64,000 bases of DNA. It comes from Paenibacillus_I sp035510375 (GTDB lineage Bacteria > Bacillota > Bacilli > Paenibacillales > Paenibacillaceae). The notes under the pieces were generated by a model. The model was not told the DNA's origin. It was given only the letters and a program-made list of their open reading frames with translations, and did no database searches. A program made the translations under genes and the position numbers. This document shows positions 25,294 through 32,669 of this stretch, piece after piece (within the stretch, counting starts at the first letter, position 1; each line of letters starts with the position of its first letter). The stretch is from the NCBI RefSeq assembly GCF_035510375.1, contig NZ_DATKHG010000051.1, one strand, 5' to 3'.

Positions 25294-25869
25294 CTACTCC
25301 CGCTCCAACGCCTCGCGCACTTCACGGCTTTCGCGCTCGCGGCTCAGCCTGCTCTCCCCGCCCTCCCGCTGCTCGCGTCCGTCGCGGCTTTCGCGCTGCA
25401 GAAGGCTGCCGCCTTCAAGCGACTCCCAGCCGTCCTGACTGAGCAGTTCGAGCTGCGCTTCCACAAGCGTGCGAAAACGCATGCGATAGATCGACGCCTG
25501 CTTCTTGAGCTCCTCCACCTCGAGCGCCACCTTGCGCGACTTGGAGAGCGCCTCGTTGATGATCCGGTCGGCGTTCTTCTCCGCTTCCTTGATGATCAGC
25601 TGTGCTTCCTTCTTGGAATTGTTCTTCACCTCGTCGGCCGCTTCCTGGGCGACGATGATCGTCTTGCTTAACGTTTCCTCGATGTTCGCAAAATGATTGA
25701 GCTTCTCCTGCAGGCCGAGAACTTGGTTCTGCAGCTCCTTGTTCTCGCGGATCAACGCCTCGTAATCTTTTATGACCTGGTCGAGGAATTCATTGACCTC
25801 ATCCTCATCGTACCCGCGCAGCCGGCGGCCGAATTCCTTGTTATGTATGTCCAATGGCGTAAGCGGCAT
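25294..25869 (-). CDS. divIVA: DivIVA, cell pole and septum curvature-sensing protein
   Basis: Coiled-coil scaffold that binds negatively curved membrane at division sites and poles; in spore formers it also tethers the chromosome through RacA. The N-terminal domain begins MPLTPLDIHNKEFGRRLRGY, with the membrane-binding tip around residues 14-19, and the EDEVNEFLDQVI helix follows. A long coiled coil (about 30-135) is followed by an unusual charged tail of about 45 residues rich in Arg, Glu, Ser and Gly (RESRDGREQREGGESR). Length is 191. Last of the ylm-divIVA group. Confidence 0.93.
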   Translation of the reverse strand: MPLTPLDIHNKEFGRRLRGYDEDEVNEFLDQVIKDYEALIRENKELQNQVLGLQEKLNHFANIEETLSKTIIVAQEAADEVKNNSKKEAQLIIKEAEKNADRIINEALSKSRKVALEVEELKKQASIYRMRFRTLVEAQLELLSQDGWESLEGGSLLQRESRDGREQREGGESRLSRERESREVREALERE

Positions 25870-25948
25870 TGGCGCACCTCCTAAATGAATGGCGATTGCG
25901 TGATGGTATCATAAGATTCGACAGAACCGCCCAAAATCCTGCATGCCG

Positions 25949-26731
25949 CTAAATAAATTTACCTACCCGCACCCGAATTCTGCCCTTCTTCGTCACGCCT
26001 TCGACGGCAAGCATCTTGAAGCGGCCGAGCCCCTGGATGGAAACGACGTCGCCTTCCTTCAACGGGGTGGACGGATCCTCCTCCGCCTTCCAATTGACGC
26101 GGCAGCGACCGGCTCGGATCGGCTCGACGATCTTCGTTCGGCTGATCCGGTAGACGTCGCTGCAGATGCCGTCCAGACGCAAAGAAGCCACCGTAAAGCT
26201 CATTTCCTCCAATTCAGGCTTGACCGTCCGCAGCTGCCCGATCGGAAGAATGTCCGTGAGAACATGAACCCGGTGCACTTGTCTGAGATTGATATTTAAA
26301 TAATCGGCGATTTCTTCGGCAACCAGAAAATGCGCCCCGTCCGGATGAACGTGAATATCGCCGATCCGGTCGCGCTTGATGCCCAGCCCGAGCATAGCGC
26401 CCAGGTAATCGCCGTGGTCAAGCCGCGACAGCGACTGGTCGGCGCTTCTTACGGACAGCACGGCGATACCCGCCGGCTCGTCCTCGACGTCCCGGTAGGC
26501 CGGCGCTATGATCGCGCGGCGCCGCTCGGCGTCCGGATATCCGCCGTCCAGCCTGAACAGCGCGTCCGGCTCGCGGTTCGCCAAGGTAGTCAGGATAAAC
26601 GACTGGCGCGGATCGAGGAAATCGGTCCGGCGCACCTCGTGCCGGTTCGCCGCACGGTCGATCCACTCCGCCGCGCGGTCGACGAAAGCCCGCTCATCCG
26701 GATGAAAATGCACATAGAGATCGTTTCGCAT
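25949..26731 (-). CDS. ylmH: YlmH, S4-domain RNA-binding protein
   Basis: RNA-binding protein of the division cluster; homologues bind stalled 50S ribosomal subunits carrying peptidyl-tRNA and take part in rescue. An N-terminal YlmH domain includes the block DHGDYLGAMLGLGIKRDRIGD near residue 105, and the S4 domain occupies about residues 180-245. Length 260 residues, normal. It lies 12 bases from ylmG and 80 bases before divIVA, the same order as in Bacillus and Streptococcus. The sequence is complete. Confidence 0.9.
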   Translation of the reverse strand: MRNDLYVHFHPDERAFVDRAAEWIDRAANRHEVRRTDFLDPRQSFILTTLANREPDALFRLDGGYPDAERRRAIIAPAYRDVEDEPAGIAVLSVRSADQSLSRLDHGDYLGAMLGLGIKRDRIGDIHVHPDGAHFLVAEEIADYLNINLRQVHRVHVLTDILPIGQLRTVKPELEEMSFTVASLRLDGICSDVYRISRTKIVEPIRAGRCRVNWKAEEDPSTPLKEGDVVSIQGLGRFKMLAVEGVTKKGRIRVRVGKFI

Positions 26732-26742
26732 AAACCCGGACC

Positions 26743-27012
26743 CTACACGAAGAAATCGATGACCGCGATCAAGCCGGCCGCGATGAATTGGAGCGCGAAA
26801 ATGGCGATGATCGGCGAGATGTCGAGCATTCCGCCGATCGGCGGAATGAGACGCCGGAACGGCGAAAGGTAAGGCTCGACGAGCTTGCCGAGCATCTCGC
26901 CTATGAAGCTCTCGCGCGCATTCGGCAGCCAGGATAGAAGAATGTAAGCGATGATAATGAATGTGTATATTTGTTGGACGATGTAGATGAAGTTTTTTAC
27001 CTCTTGGGGCAC
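26743..27012 (-). CDS. ylmG: YlmG/YggT family membrane protein
   Basis: Small integral membrane protein with two helices (about residues 8-28 and 65-86) separated by the conserved PYLSPFRRLIPP segment. YggT/YlmG proteins are found in division clusters and in plastids; their role in membrane or nucleoid organisation is not settled. 89 residues. Four bases after sepF. Confidence 0.9.
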   Translation of the reverse strand: MPQEVKNFIYIVQQIYTFIIIAYILLSWLPNARESFIGEMLGKLVEPYLSPFRRLIPPIGGMLDISPIIAIFALQFIAAGLIAVIDFFV

Positions 27013-27016
27013 GATG

Positions 27017-27466
27017 TCACCTCATTTTGTTATAGTCGTTCTCCTCCGTCAGCATATCCGTTATGGATCCCTGGATTTCGACCGAGTCCGGTGTGCACAG
27101 AAAAACATTCGGGCCGAGCTTGGAAATCGAGCCGCTCAAGGCATAAACCGTACCGCTCAAAAAATCGATGATGCGCATCGCGTGATCGCTGCGCACCCGC
27201 TGCAGGTTCACGACGACGGAGCGTCTCGACCGAAGATGGTCCGCAATCTCCTGCGCTTCGTCATAGGAGCGCGGCTCGTTCAGGACGACGCGCACGTGTT
27301 TTTGGGAATGGATGCTGACGACGTTGTTTCCTTTCATACTTTTACGCGAATCGAACGCCGGCGTTTCAAAATCCTGCTCGGCATCCTGCGGCTGACGTTC
27401 CCGCTCGACGACCTCTTCTTCCTCCTGCAGTCCGAGAAAATTCATAAACCGGTTCATGACGCTCAT
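27017..27466 (-). CDS. sepF: SepF, FtsZ membrane anchor and bundling protein
   Basis: Binds the FtsZ C-terminal tail and membrane and organises septal FtsZ filaments. An amphipathic N-terminal helix (MNRFMNFLGL) is followed by an acidic linker and the conserved core, including SYDEAQEIADHLRS and the C-terminal DFLSGTVYAL segment. The ATG at 27466 was chosen because GAGGAGG is 7 bases upstream; it overlaps the stop of ylmE by 4 bases and gives 149 residues, the family size. Confidence 0.94.
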   Translation of the reverse strand: MSVMNRFMNFLGLQEEEEVVERERQPQDAEQDFETPAFDSRKSMKGNNVVSIHSQKHVRVVLNEPRSYDEAQEIADHLRSRRSVVVNLQRVRSDHAMRIIDFLSGTVYALSGSISKLGPNVFLCTPDSVEIQGSITDMLTEENDYNKMR

Positions 27467-28185
27467 TGCGCAGCCTCCTCTTTCCCCACCAGTATCGTTC
27501 CCAGCCGGAGCCATGTGGCTCCTTCCTCCACCGCAATTTCAAAGTCGTTGGACATGCCCATCGATAAGCCCTTAGCCTCCGACGGCAGCACGGCGCGTTG
27601 ATTGAGCTCGTCCCTCAGCAGGCGAAGACCGCGGAATACCGGCCGCGTCTCCTCGGGCTCCGCCTCGTACGGCGCCATCGTCATGAGGCCTGCGATCTCC
27701 ACGTTCGGCAGCGGCGCCACCGTTCGCGCGAAATCGATCAGCTCCTCCGGAGCAAGTCCGTGCTTGGAATGCTCGCCGGACACGTTCACTTGGATGAAAC
27801 AGGGAACCTTGATGCCGAGCTGACCGGCCTTCCGGTCGATCGCTTGCGCGAGCGACAGCCTGTCCAGCGAATGAATACAAGCAAACCGGCCTACGACCTC
27901 CTTCACCTTGTTCGTCTGGAGCGACCCGATGAAATGCCAGATCGGACGTTCCGGTTCGGGCCAGGCTTCGGTTTGCTCCGCGATCGCCCGCCACTTCGCT
28001 TCGGCGTCCTGCCAGCGGTTCTCCCCGAGATTCGGGAGTCCGCACCGGAGCGCTTCGAGCGCGGCGGCGGCCGATACATATTTCGTAACGGCAATGATGC
28101 CGATCTCTTCGGGCGACCTCCCGCATCTTGCGCAAGCTTCGCGAATGCGGCGGTCGACCTCGCCGCGCCTTTCCGTTACCGTCAA
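27463..28185 (-). CDS. ylmE: YggS/YlmE-type pyridoxal phosphate homeostasis protein
   Basis: PLP-binding protein with the alanine racemase N-terminal barrel fold, involved in vitamin B6 and amino acid homeostasis. The PLP lysine is in IIAVTKYVS, and the blocks LGENRWQDAE, WHFIGSLQTNK, MTMAPY and LSMGMSNDFE are all present. The start is most likely TTG at 28185 (AGAGGTG 9 bases upstream, 240 residues). GTG at 28197 is an alternative that overlaps the pgeF stop, but its ribosome site is too close. A much longer open frame upstream is read-through across pgeF. Confidence 0.9.
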   Translation of the reverse strand: MTVTERRGEVDRRIREACARCGRSPEEIGIIAVTKYVSAAAALEALRCGLPNLGENRWQDAEAKWRAIAEQTEAWPEPERPIWHFIGSLQTNKVKEVVGRFACIHSLDRLSLAQAIDRKAGQLGIKVPCFIQVNVSGEHSKHGLAPEELIDFARTVAPLPNVEIAGLMTMAPYEAEPEETRPVFRGLRLLRDELNQRAVLPSEAKGLSMGMSNDFEIAVEEGATWLRLGTILVGKEEAAQ

Positions 28186-28193
28186 GGGAACGT

Positions 28194-29054
28194 TCACCTC
28201 TCTTGAAATCCGATGAAGCTCGCCATCCGTCCGGCGGCCCCGTTCTCCATCCGGTGCGAGAAAAAAGAATCCCGTCCGCAGCCGGTACATATTTCCGTTA
28301 ATTCGATGTTCGCCGTCAATATTCCTGCTTTTATCATAATCTGTCGGTTTATTTCTTTCAAGTTCAGCAGCGCCTTGCCGTTCGGCAGCGGCGCAATCAT
28401 CTTCCCGGCCGACGTTCCGGCCGCCTCGGCAAGCGACTCGGCGAGCGGCGACACCTTCGCGATAACCGGCCCGTCGACCTCGTAGCAGCACGCCCCGATC
28501 GACGGGCCGATCGCGCCGAGCAGACCGGCCGGCTCCGATCCGTATGCCTCCGCCATCGCCTCCACCGTCTTGCGTGCAATTTCCGCCACCGTGCCTTTCC
28601 AGCCGGCATGCGCAAGCGCGGCTGCCCGGCGGACGGGATCGACAAAGTACAACGGCACGCAATCGGCATAAAACGACGTCAGCAGCACGCCGGGCACGTC
28701 CGTCATCAAAGCGTCCGTATCCTGAATCGCGTCCGACCGCGCACGCCGCCCCCGGCCTCTGTCCGCGCGCTCCACCCGGTACACGGCGTCGCCATGCACC
28801 TGCTCGGCGCACGTCCACGCCTCGAACGGCCATCCGGCCGCTTCGGCGACGGCGCGCCGGTTGCGGATAACGGCTTCGTCGTCATCGCCGACATGCAGGC
28901 CGCAATTCAGCGACTTCCACGGCTCGCCGCTGACGCCCCCTTCCCGCCCCGTAATCCCGGCCGTCAGCCCCGGCATGCGGTCCATCCACACCCGCAATAA
29001 AAAAAGCGAAGGCTCCTTCGCGTCGCTGCGTTCCCTGACCATAAACGGCTCCAT
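28194..29054 (-). CDS. pgeF: PgeF/YlmD, multicopper-type purine nucleoside phosphorylase
   Basis: DUF152 (YfiH) enzyme; homologues edit peptidoglycan precursors by removing L-Ser-type errors or act on purine nucleosides. Metal-site residues are visible in CGLHVGDD, in the FYADCVPLYFVDP cysteine block, and in AAALAHAGWKGT. ATG at 29054 has GGAGG 9 bases upstream and yields 286 residues; ten extra codons upstream were discarded. In the same operon as ylmE and sepF. Confidence 0.88.
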   Translation of the reverse strand: MEPFMVRERSDAKEPSLFLLRVWMDRMPGLTAGITGREGGVSGEPWKSLNCGLHVGDDDEAVIRNRRAVAEAAGWPFEAWTCAEQVHGDAVYRVERADRGRGRRARSDAIQDTDALMTDVPGVLLTSFYADCVPLYFVDPVRRAAALAHAGWKGTVAEIARKTVEAMAEAYGSEPAGLLGAIGPSIGACCYEVDGPVIAKVSPLAESLAEAAGTSAGKMIAPLPNGKALLNLKEINRQIMIKAGILTANIELTEICTGCGRDSFFSHRMENGAAGRMASFIGFQER

Positions 29055-29113
29055 CCGGCCATCACCTCCAGCCCAGTTTACCACACCTCGGCGTCGGCGG
29101 GCGAGTCGGCATC

Positions 29114-29386
29114 CTATCGGGAATGGAGCTCCTCGTCCTGCTTGTAGGGCTTCGTCTCGTCAAGGCGGACAAGCACGACGTCCGCTCCGATTTTTACAAT
29201 GTTCCGCCACGGAATGACGACTTCCGTTCCGCTTCCGAACAGTCCGAAAAACCGGCTGTCGGTGGGCACGACGATCGAATCGATCCGGCCTTGGCGCAGA
29301 TCGAGCTCCAGATCGCTCACCTGCCCGAGCCGTTTGCCGTCGACGATGTTGATGACGTCTTTCGTTTGGAAGTCGGAAATTTTCAT
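29114..29386 (-). CDS. ylmC: YlmC/YmxH family PRC-barrel protein
   Basis: 90-residue PRC-barrel protein with the typical opening MKISDFQTKDVINI and the blocks GKRLGQVSDLELDLRQGRI and VVIPWRNIVKIGADVVLV. Members of this family are encoded next to sporulation sigma factors and division genes; no biochemical role is established. It begins about 125 bases after sigG and precedes pgeF by about 60 bases, so it probably opens the ylm operon. Confidence 0.88.
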   Translation of the reverse strand: MKISDFQTKDVINIVDGKRLGQVSDLELDLRQGRIDSIVVPTDSRFFGLFGSGTEVVIPWRNIVKIGADVVLVRLDETKPYKQDEELHSR

Positions 29387-29479
29387 CGCATGCGCACCAC
29401 GCTTTACTTGGATCGGACCGGAAGTCCTCTTATTACACTATATGTGCGCACGCCCATAAATGTCCTTGAAAATGAAGAA

Positions 29480-29497
29480 GCGGCCGACTCGGGCCGC
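29480..29497 (-). terminator. Possible terminator after sigG
   Basis: GCGGCC, a 6-base loop and GGCCGC, followed on the minus strand by TTCTTCATTTTC. The stem is short and the T-tract is broken, so it may be weak. Confidence 0.4.
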
Positions 29498-29512
29498 CGT
29501 ACAGCAGAAGGC

Positions 29513-30295
29513 TCAGCTTTTGACGTGCTTCTGCATTTGCTGGATGGCCGATTTTTCGAGCCGCGATACCTGGGCCTGCGAAATGCCGATCTCGTCCGCC
29601 ACCTCCATCTGGGTTTTCCCTTCGAAAAAACGCATCGATAAAATCATTTTCTCCCGCTCGCCGAGCTTGTGCATCGCTTCCCGGAGCGCGATCTCCTCGA
29701 TCCAGGATACGTCCTTGTTCTTGTCGTCGCTGATTTGATCCATCACATAGATCGGGTCGCCGCCGTCGTGATAGATCGGCTCGAACAGGGAGACCGGGTC
29801 CTGGATCGCATCGAGGGCGAATACGACATCCTCCTTGGGCACGTTGAGCGCCTCGGAAATTTCAAATATGGTCGGCTCGCGCGAATTTTTGTTCGTCAGG
29901 CTGTCCCGGACCTGCAAGGCTTTATAAGCGATATCCCGAAGGCTGCGGGACACCCGGATCGGATTATTGTCGCGAAGGTAGCGCCGGATTTCGCCGATGA
30001 TCATCGGCACGGCGTAGGTCGAAAACTTCACATTTTGGCCGAGGTCGAAGTTGTCGATCGCCTTCATCAGGCCGATGCAGCCGACCTGGAACAGGTCGTC
30101 CACAAATTCCCCACGGTTATTGAATCGTTGAATCACGCTCAGCACCAAGCGCAGGTTGCCGTTAACCAATTTCTCTCTGGCTGCCAGTTCGTTGCGCGTT
30201 TGCAGCGCCGTGAATAATTCGCGCATCTCGGCGTTCGTCAGGACGGGCAGTTTTGCGGTATCCACTCCACAGATCTCAACTTTGTTTCGGGTCAA
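29513..30295 (-). CDS. sigG: RNA polymerase sigma-G, late forespore
   Basis: Sigma factor for late forespore genes such as SASPs and germinant receptors. It opens with TRNKVEICGVDTAKLPVLT, nearly identical to B. subtilis SigG, and has the region 2 stretch LFQVGCIGLMKAIDNFDL and the region 4 helix-turn-helix TQMEVADEIGISQAQVSRLE. The TTG at 30295, with GGGAGG 7 bases upstream, gives 260 residues, exactly the B. subtilis length; an upstream in-frame extension is not needed. It follows sigE across a terminator and has its own forespore-type promoter. Confidence 0.97.
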   Translation of the reverse strand: MTRNKVEICGVDTAKLPVLTNAEMRELFTALQTRNELAAREKLVNGNLRLVLSVIQRFNNRGEFVDDLFQVGCIGLMKAIDNFDLGQNVKFSTYAVPMIIGEIRRYLRDNNPIRVSRSLRDIAYKALQVRDSLTNKNSREPTIFEISEALNVPKEDVVFALDAIQDPVSLFEPIYHDGGDPIYVMDQISDDKNKDVSWIEEIALREAMHKLGEREKMILSMRFFEGKTQMEVADEIGISQAQVSRLEKSAIQQMQKHVKS

Positions 30296-30328
30296 TGTGA
30301 TTACCTCCCAAGGAGAAACATTACTGTA

Positions 30329-30357
30329 CATTATCCCCGCGGGCTTCTTTTTTATTC
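30329..30357 (-). promoter_or_regulatory. Candidate sigma-F/sigma-G promoter of sigG
   Basis: The minus strand has GAATA, 14 bases, then GGGGATAATG, which fits the forespore -10 pattern GGnnAnAnTn at every fixed position and the -35 pattern GHATR. The -10 box lies about 33 bases upstream of the sigG start. In B. subtilis sigG is read from a sigma-F-dependent promoter, so this fits. Confidence 0.6.
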
Positions 30358-30405
30358 CAGCCTGCCGGTCTTGCCGACATGCCCGAAGCCTTGCTGAAAA
30401 AATAG

Positions 30406-30433
30406 AAAAAACGTTGATTTACCAACGTTTTTT
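30406..30433. terminator. Terminator between sigE and sigG
   Basis: AAAAAACGTTG, a 6-base loop and CAACGTTTTTT. The stem is AT-rich but perfect and T-flanked in both directions. It should limit read-through from spoIIGA-sigE into sigG. Confidence 0.7.
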
Positions 30434-30502
30434 ACGTTCTCCGACCTTCGGATCCGCCGCTTTGCGCAAAAGCGAAACAGCCCCCGCGAGCGGAGGCTGC
30501 GA

Positions 30503-31225
30503 CTATACCATTTTGTTGAATTCCTTGCGCAGCCGTTTGATGATCCGTTTCTCGAGCCGCGATATATAGGATTGTGAAATGCCGAGCTGGTCGGCGACAT
30601 CCTTCTGCGTTTTTTCCTCGCCGTCGCTCAGGCCGAACCGGAGCTCCATGATCGTCCGCTCCCGCTCCGACAGCTTGTCGAGCGCTTTGTGGAGCAGCTT
30701 CCGGTCCACCTGCTCCTCGATGTTGCGGTAGATCGTATCGTTCTCCGTGCCCAGCACGTCGGAGAGCAGCAGCTCGTTGCCGTCCCAATCGATGTTCAGC
30801 GGTTCATCGAACGAAACCTCGGTACGGGTTTTACTGTTGCGGCGCAAATACATGAGGATCTCATTCTCGATGCAGCGGGACGCATAGGTGGCGAGCTTGA
30901 TCTTTTTCTCCGGATCGAACGTGTTGACCGCCTTGATCAGGCCGATGGCGCCGATCGAGACGAGGTCCTCGATGTGGATGCCCGTGTTCTCGAATTTACG
31001 GGCGATGTAGACGACAAGCCGCAGATTCCGCTCGATCAGCATCGCGCGAATCGCCGAGTCGCCGGAAGAAAGCTTTTCCAGCAAATACTCTTCCTCTTCC
31101 CGCGTGAGCGGCGGGGGCAAAGCCTCGCTTCCGCCTATGTAGTAGATTTCTTCGCTTTTTAATCCGAATAAAAACAAAATCCGGTAATAATATAACTGCA
31201 GGATCAATTTCCACTTGACTCTCAT
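30503..31225 (-). CDS. sigE: RNA polymerase sigma-E, early mother cell (pro-form)
   Basis: Mother-cell sigma factor made as inactive pro-sigma-E. The N-terminal pro-sequence (MRVKWKLILQLYYYRILFLF) is basic then hydrophobic; the mature part starts around the conserved GLKSEEIYYIGGSEALPPPL. Region 2 (NTFDPEKKIKLATYASRCIE) and region 4 (GISQSYISRLEKRIIKRLR) are intact. ATG at 31225 has GGGGAGG 10 bases upstream, giving 240 residues. It lies 35 bases after spoIIGA, whose product removes the pro-sequence. Confidence 0.97.
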   Translation of the reverse strand: MRVKWKLILQLYYYRILFLFGLKSEEIYYIGGSEALPPPLTREEEEYLLEKLSSGDSAIRAMLIERNLRLVVYIARKFENTGIHIEDLVSIGAIGLIKAVNTFDPEKKIKLATYASRCIENEILMYLRRNSKTRTEVSFDEPLNIDWDGNELLLSDVLGTENDTIYRNIEEQVDRKLLHKALDKLSERERTIMELRFGLSDGEEKTQKDVADQLGISQSYISRLEKRIIKRLRKEFNKMV

Positions 31226-31260
31226 TTGCGCCAGTCCTCCCCGTCTGCCATATTCCGAAG

Positions 31261-32199
31261 TCAGCCGGCGTCCCGGCTCTCGAGCAATGATGGATGGACG
31301 ATCGCCTGATACGTGCCGTCCGACACCAGCTTGCCGCCGTCCAGGCCGATCAGCACCTTGTGCGATTCGTACATCCGGCCGTTCTGTTCGATACATACCC
31401 CATCGGGCTTCAGCGCCAGCATGAATTGCGTGCCCCGGTTAATGCCGCGGTAGGGCACCAGCCGCAGCCGGTCGCGCCACGGACTGTTGTCCGCGTCAAG
31501 ACCCGCGAGCAGCCGGTCGACGTGCGTATCGCGGATGCGCTCCATCCATGCGGCGGGAAGCTCCGACTGCCATACGGCCGCTTCCATCACCATGACCGGC
31601 GTTCTCGTCAGCGGATCGTAAAGCTGGTTGCCCGTATCGATCAAGCCCGTACACCGCCATTCCCGGCCGTCGATCGTAACGGTAACGCCGGCGAGGTGCG
31701 ACTCCGTCCTTTCCAGCTTTCGCCGCCCGTTCCATACGGCCCGGTAAACATACAAGGCCGCGGCCGCAGCCGCAAGCACGAACCAGATCCCCGCGTTGAA
31801 CTCAATCCCGAGCTTGCCTGTCCGAGCGAACCAGATCCCGTCCCACAGCTCTCCCGAGCTTTGCAGCAAATAATAAATGCCCAGCACGCCGCCGGCAGCC
31901 GCAAAGTTGACGCCGTAAAACGCGGCGATGTTGCGCGTGAAATGCTGAAGGCTTCCGAAGCCGAATGCCGCCCAGAGCATGAGCAGCGACAGTGCGATTT
32001 TGACGAGAAACGTGTACAGAAACGACAATGCCGGCGCCAACATAAAGACGACATAGCAGGCGCCGATTGCCGCCGCCCCCGCTAGACGCGGCCACCGGGG
32101 CCGCAGCCCGCGCACCCACGCGGTCGTGAACAATACCGTGCCGTCAATGACGAAATTGACGGCAAATACCAGATCCGCATAAACGACGATAAGCCTCAC
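31261..32199 (-). CDS. spoIIGA: SpoIIGA, sporulation sigma-E processing aspartic peptidase
   Basis: Membrane protease that activates pro-sigma-E at the spore septum after the SpoIIR signal from the forespore. Five N-terminal membrane helices span about residues 1-155; the C-terminal protease domain has the catalytic GLIDTGNQLYDPLT (Asp 188) and the conserved RLVPYRGI block. 312 residues. The only plausible start is GTG at 32199, but the Shine-Dalgarno AGGAGG directly abuts it, so initiation may be weak. Confidence 0.93.
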   Translation of the reverse strand: MRLIVVYADLVFAVNFVIDGTVLFTTAWVRGLRPRWPRLAGAAAIGACYVVFMLAPALSFLYTFLVKIALSLLMLWAAFGFGSLQHFTRNIAAFYGVNFAAAGGVLGIYYLLQSSGELWDGIWFARTGKLGIEFNAGIWFVLAAAAAALYVYRAVWNGRRKLERTESHLAGVTVTIDGREWRCTGLIDTGNQLYDPLTRTPVMVMEAAVWQSELPAAWMERIRDTHVDRLLAGLDADNSPWRDRLRLVPYRGINRGTQFMLALKPDGVCIEQNGRMYESHKVLIGLDGGKLVSDGTYQAIVHPSLLESRDAG

Positions 32200-32260
32200 C
32201 CTCCTGTCTGCAGGGGCAAGCGCGGCCTGCTTGGTATGCGCCGGTTAACGGGATGAAATC

Positions 32261-32293
32261 AGTATAGGTTAATCTTATTTCAATGTCTGTCTA
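32261..32293 (-). promoter_or_regulatory. Possible spoIIGA-sigE promoter
   Basis: TAGACA, a 21-base spacer and TATACT on the minus strand, about 60 bases upstream of spoIIGA. The long spacer recalls the Spo0A-dependent spoIIG promoter of B. subtilis (22 bases). No perfect 0A box lies at the -35, so the call is tentative. Confidence 0.4.
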
Positions 32294-32441
32294 AACATGC
32301 CGTCACGGCCGATCTTTTTTTGTCGAGCTTGACGAAGGAGCGAACCTCCCGCCGAAGCTGGAGCTGGAGTAGATTGGTACGAGCCTGCAGCGCTATAGAG
32401 GGCCTCCTCGGCCTGGGCCGCCCTCGCCGCCGCGCGTCTCT

Positions 32442-32459
32442 CGACAGGTAAACCTGTCG
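32442..32459. repeat. Palindrome upstream of spoIIGA
   Basis: CGACAGG, TAAA, CCTGTCG is a perfect 7-bp inverted repeat about 240 bases upstream of spoIIGA. Its arms read TGTCGAG and TGTCGGA outward, close to the Spo0A box TGTCGAA; a further TGTCGAG lies near 32327. It could be an operator or a small RNA hairpin. Confidence 0.4.
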
Positions 32460-32527
32460 GAGCCGCTCTAACGATAGCGATATGCGCCGCGGGAGACGCC
32501 CTGACCGCAGTTCCCTTCCGACCACGC

Positions 32528-32600
32528 AAAATAATCCCCAAAAAGTGACGTGATGCTCTGTAGCTTAATCCGATTACTTTTCGGGGACCCCATTAAGGAT
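32528..32600 (+). repeat. Interspersed inverted-end repeat, copy 3
   Basis: Almost identical to copy 2 over more than 60 bases, including the 3' flank CCCCATTAAGGAT. The ends CCCCAAAAAGT (32536-32546) and ACTTTTCGGGG (32576-32586) are inverted. It lies just beyond the ftsZ terminator, in the gap before spoIIGA. The rest of the 470-base gap (32200-32670) holds only the palindrome and the promoter listed separately. Confidence 0.85.
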
Positions 32601-32616
32601 ATAAAATCTTTATATA

Positions 32617-32656
32617 CAAAAAAATCCCGTACCACGATCGGATCGTGGTACGGGAT
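32617..32656 (-). terminator. Terminator after ftsZ
   Basis: A long perfect stem (TCCCGTACCACGATC against GATCGTGGTACGGGA) starts 14 bases after the ftsZ stop, followed on the minus strand by TTTTTTT. It closes the division and cell wall cluster. Confidence 0.92.
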
Positions 32657-32669
32657 TCATCGGCTGCGA

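Noticed and set aside
28186..28833. Long N-terminal extension of the YlmE protein
   Set aside because: It is an off-frame reading of pgeF; the YggS family begins at about residue 215 of that frame.
32442..32459. LexA/DinR operator
   Set aside because: The palindrome does not fit the Gram-positive SOS box CGAAC-4-GTTCG, and no SOS gene is adjacent.
32275..32541. Small minus-strand gene of 88 codons upstream of spoIIGA
   Set aside because: Composition is Ala/Arg-rich without hydrophobic pattern, there is no ribosome site, and it overlaps the repeat and palindrome.
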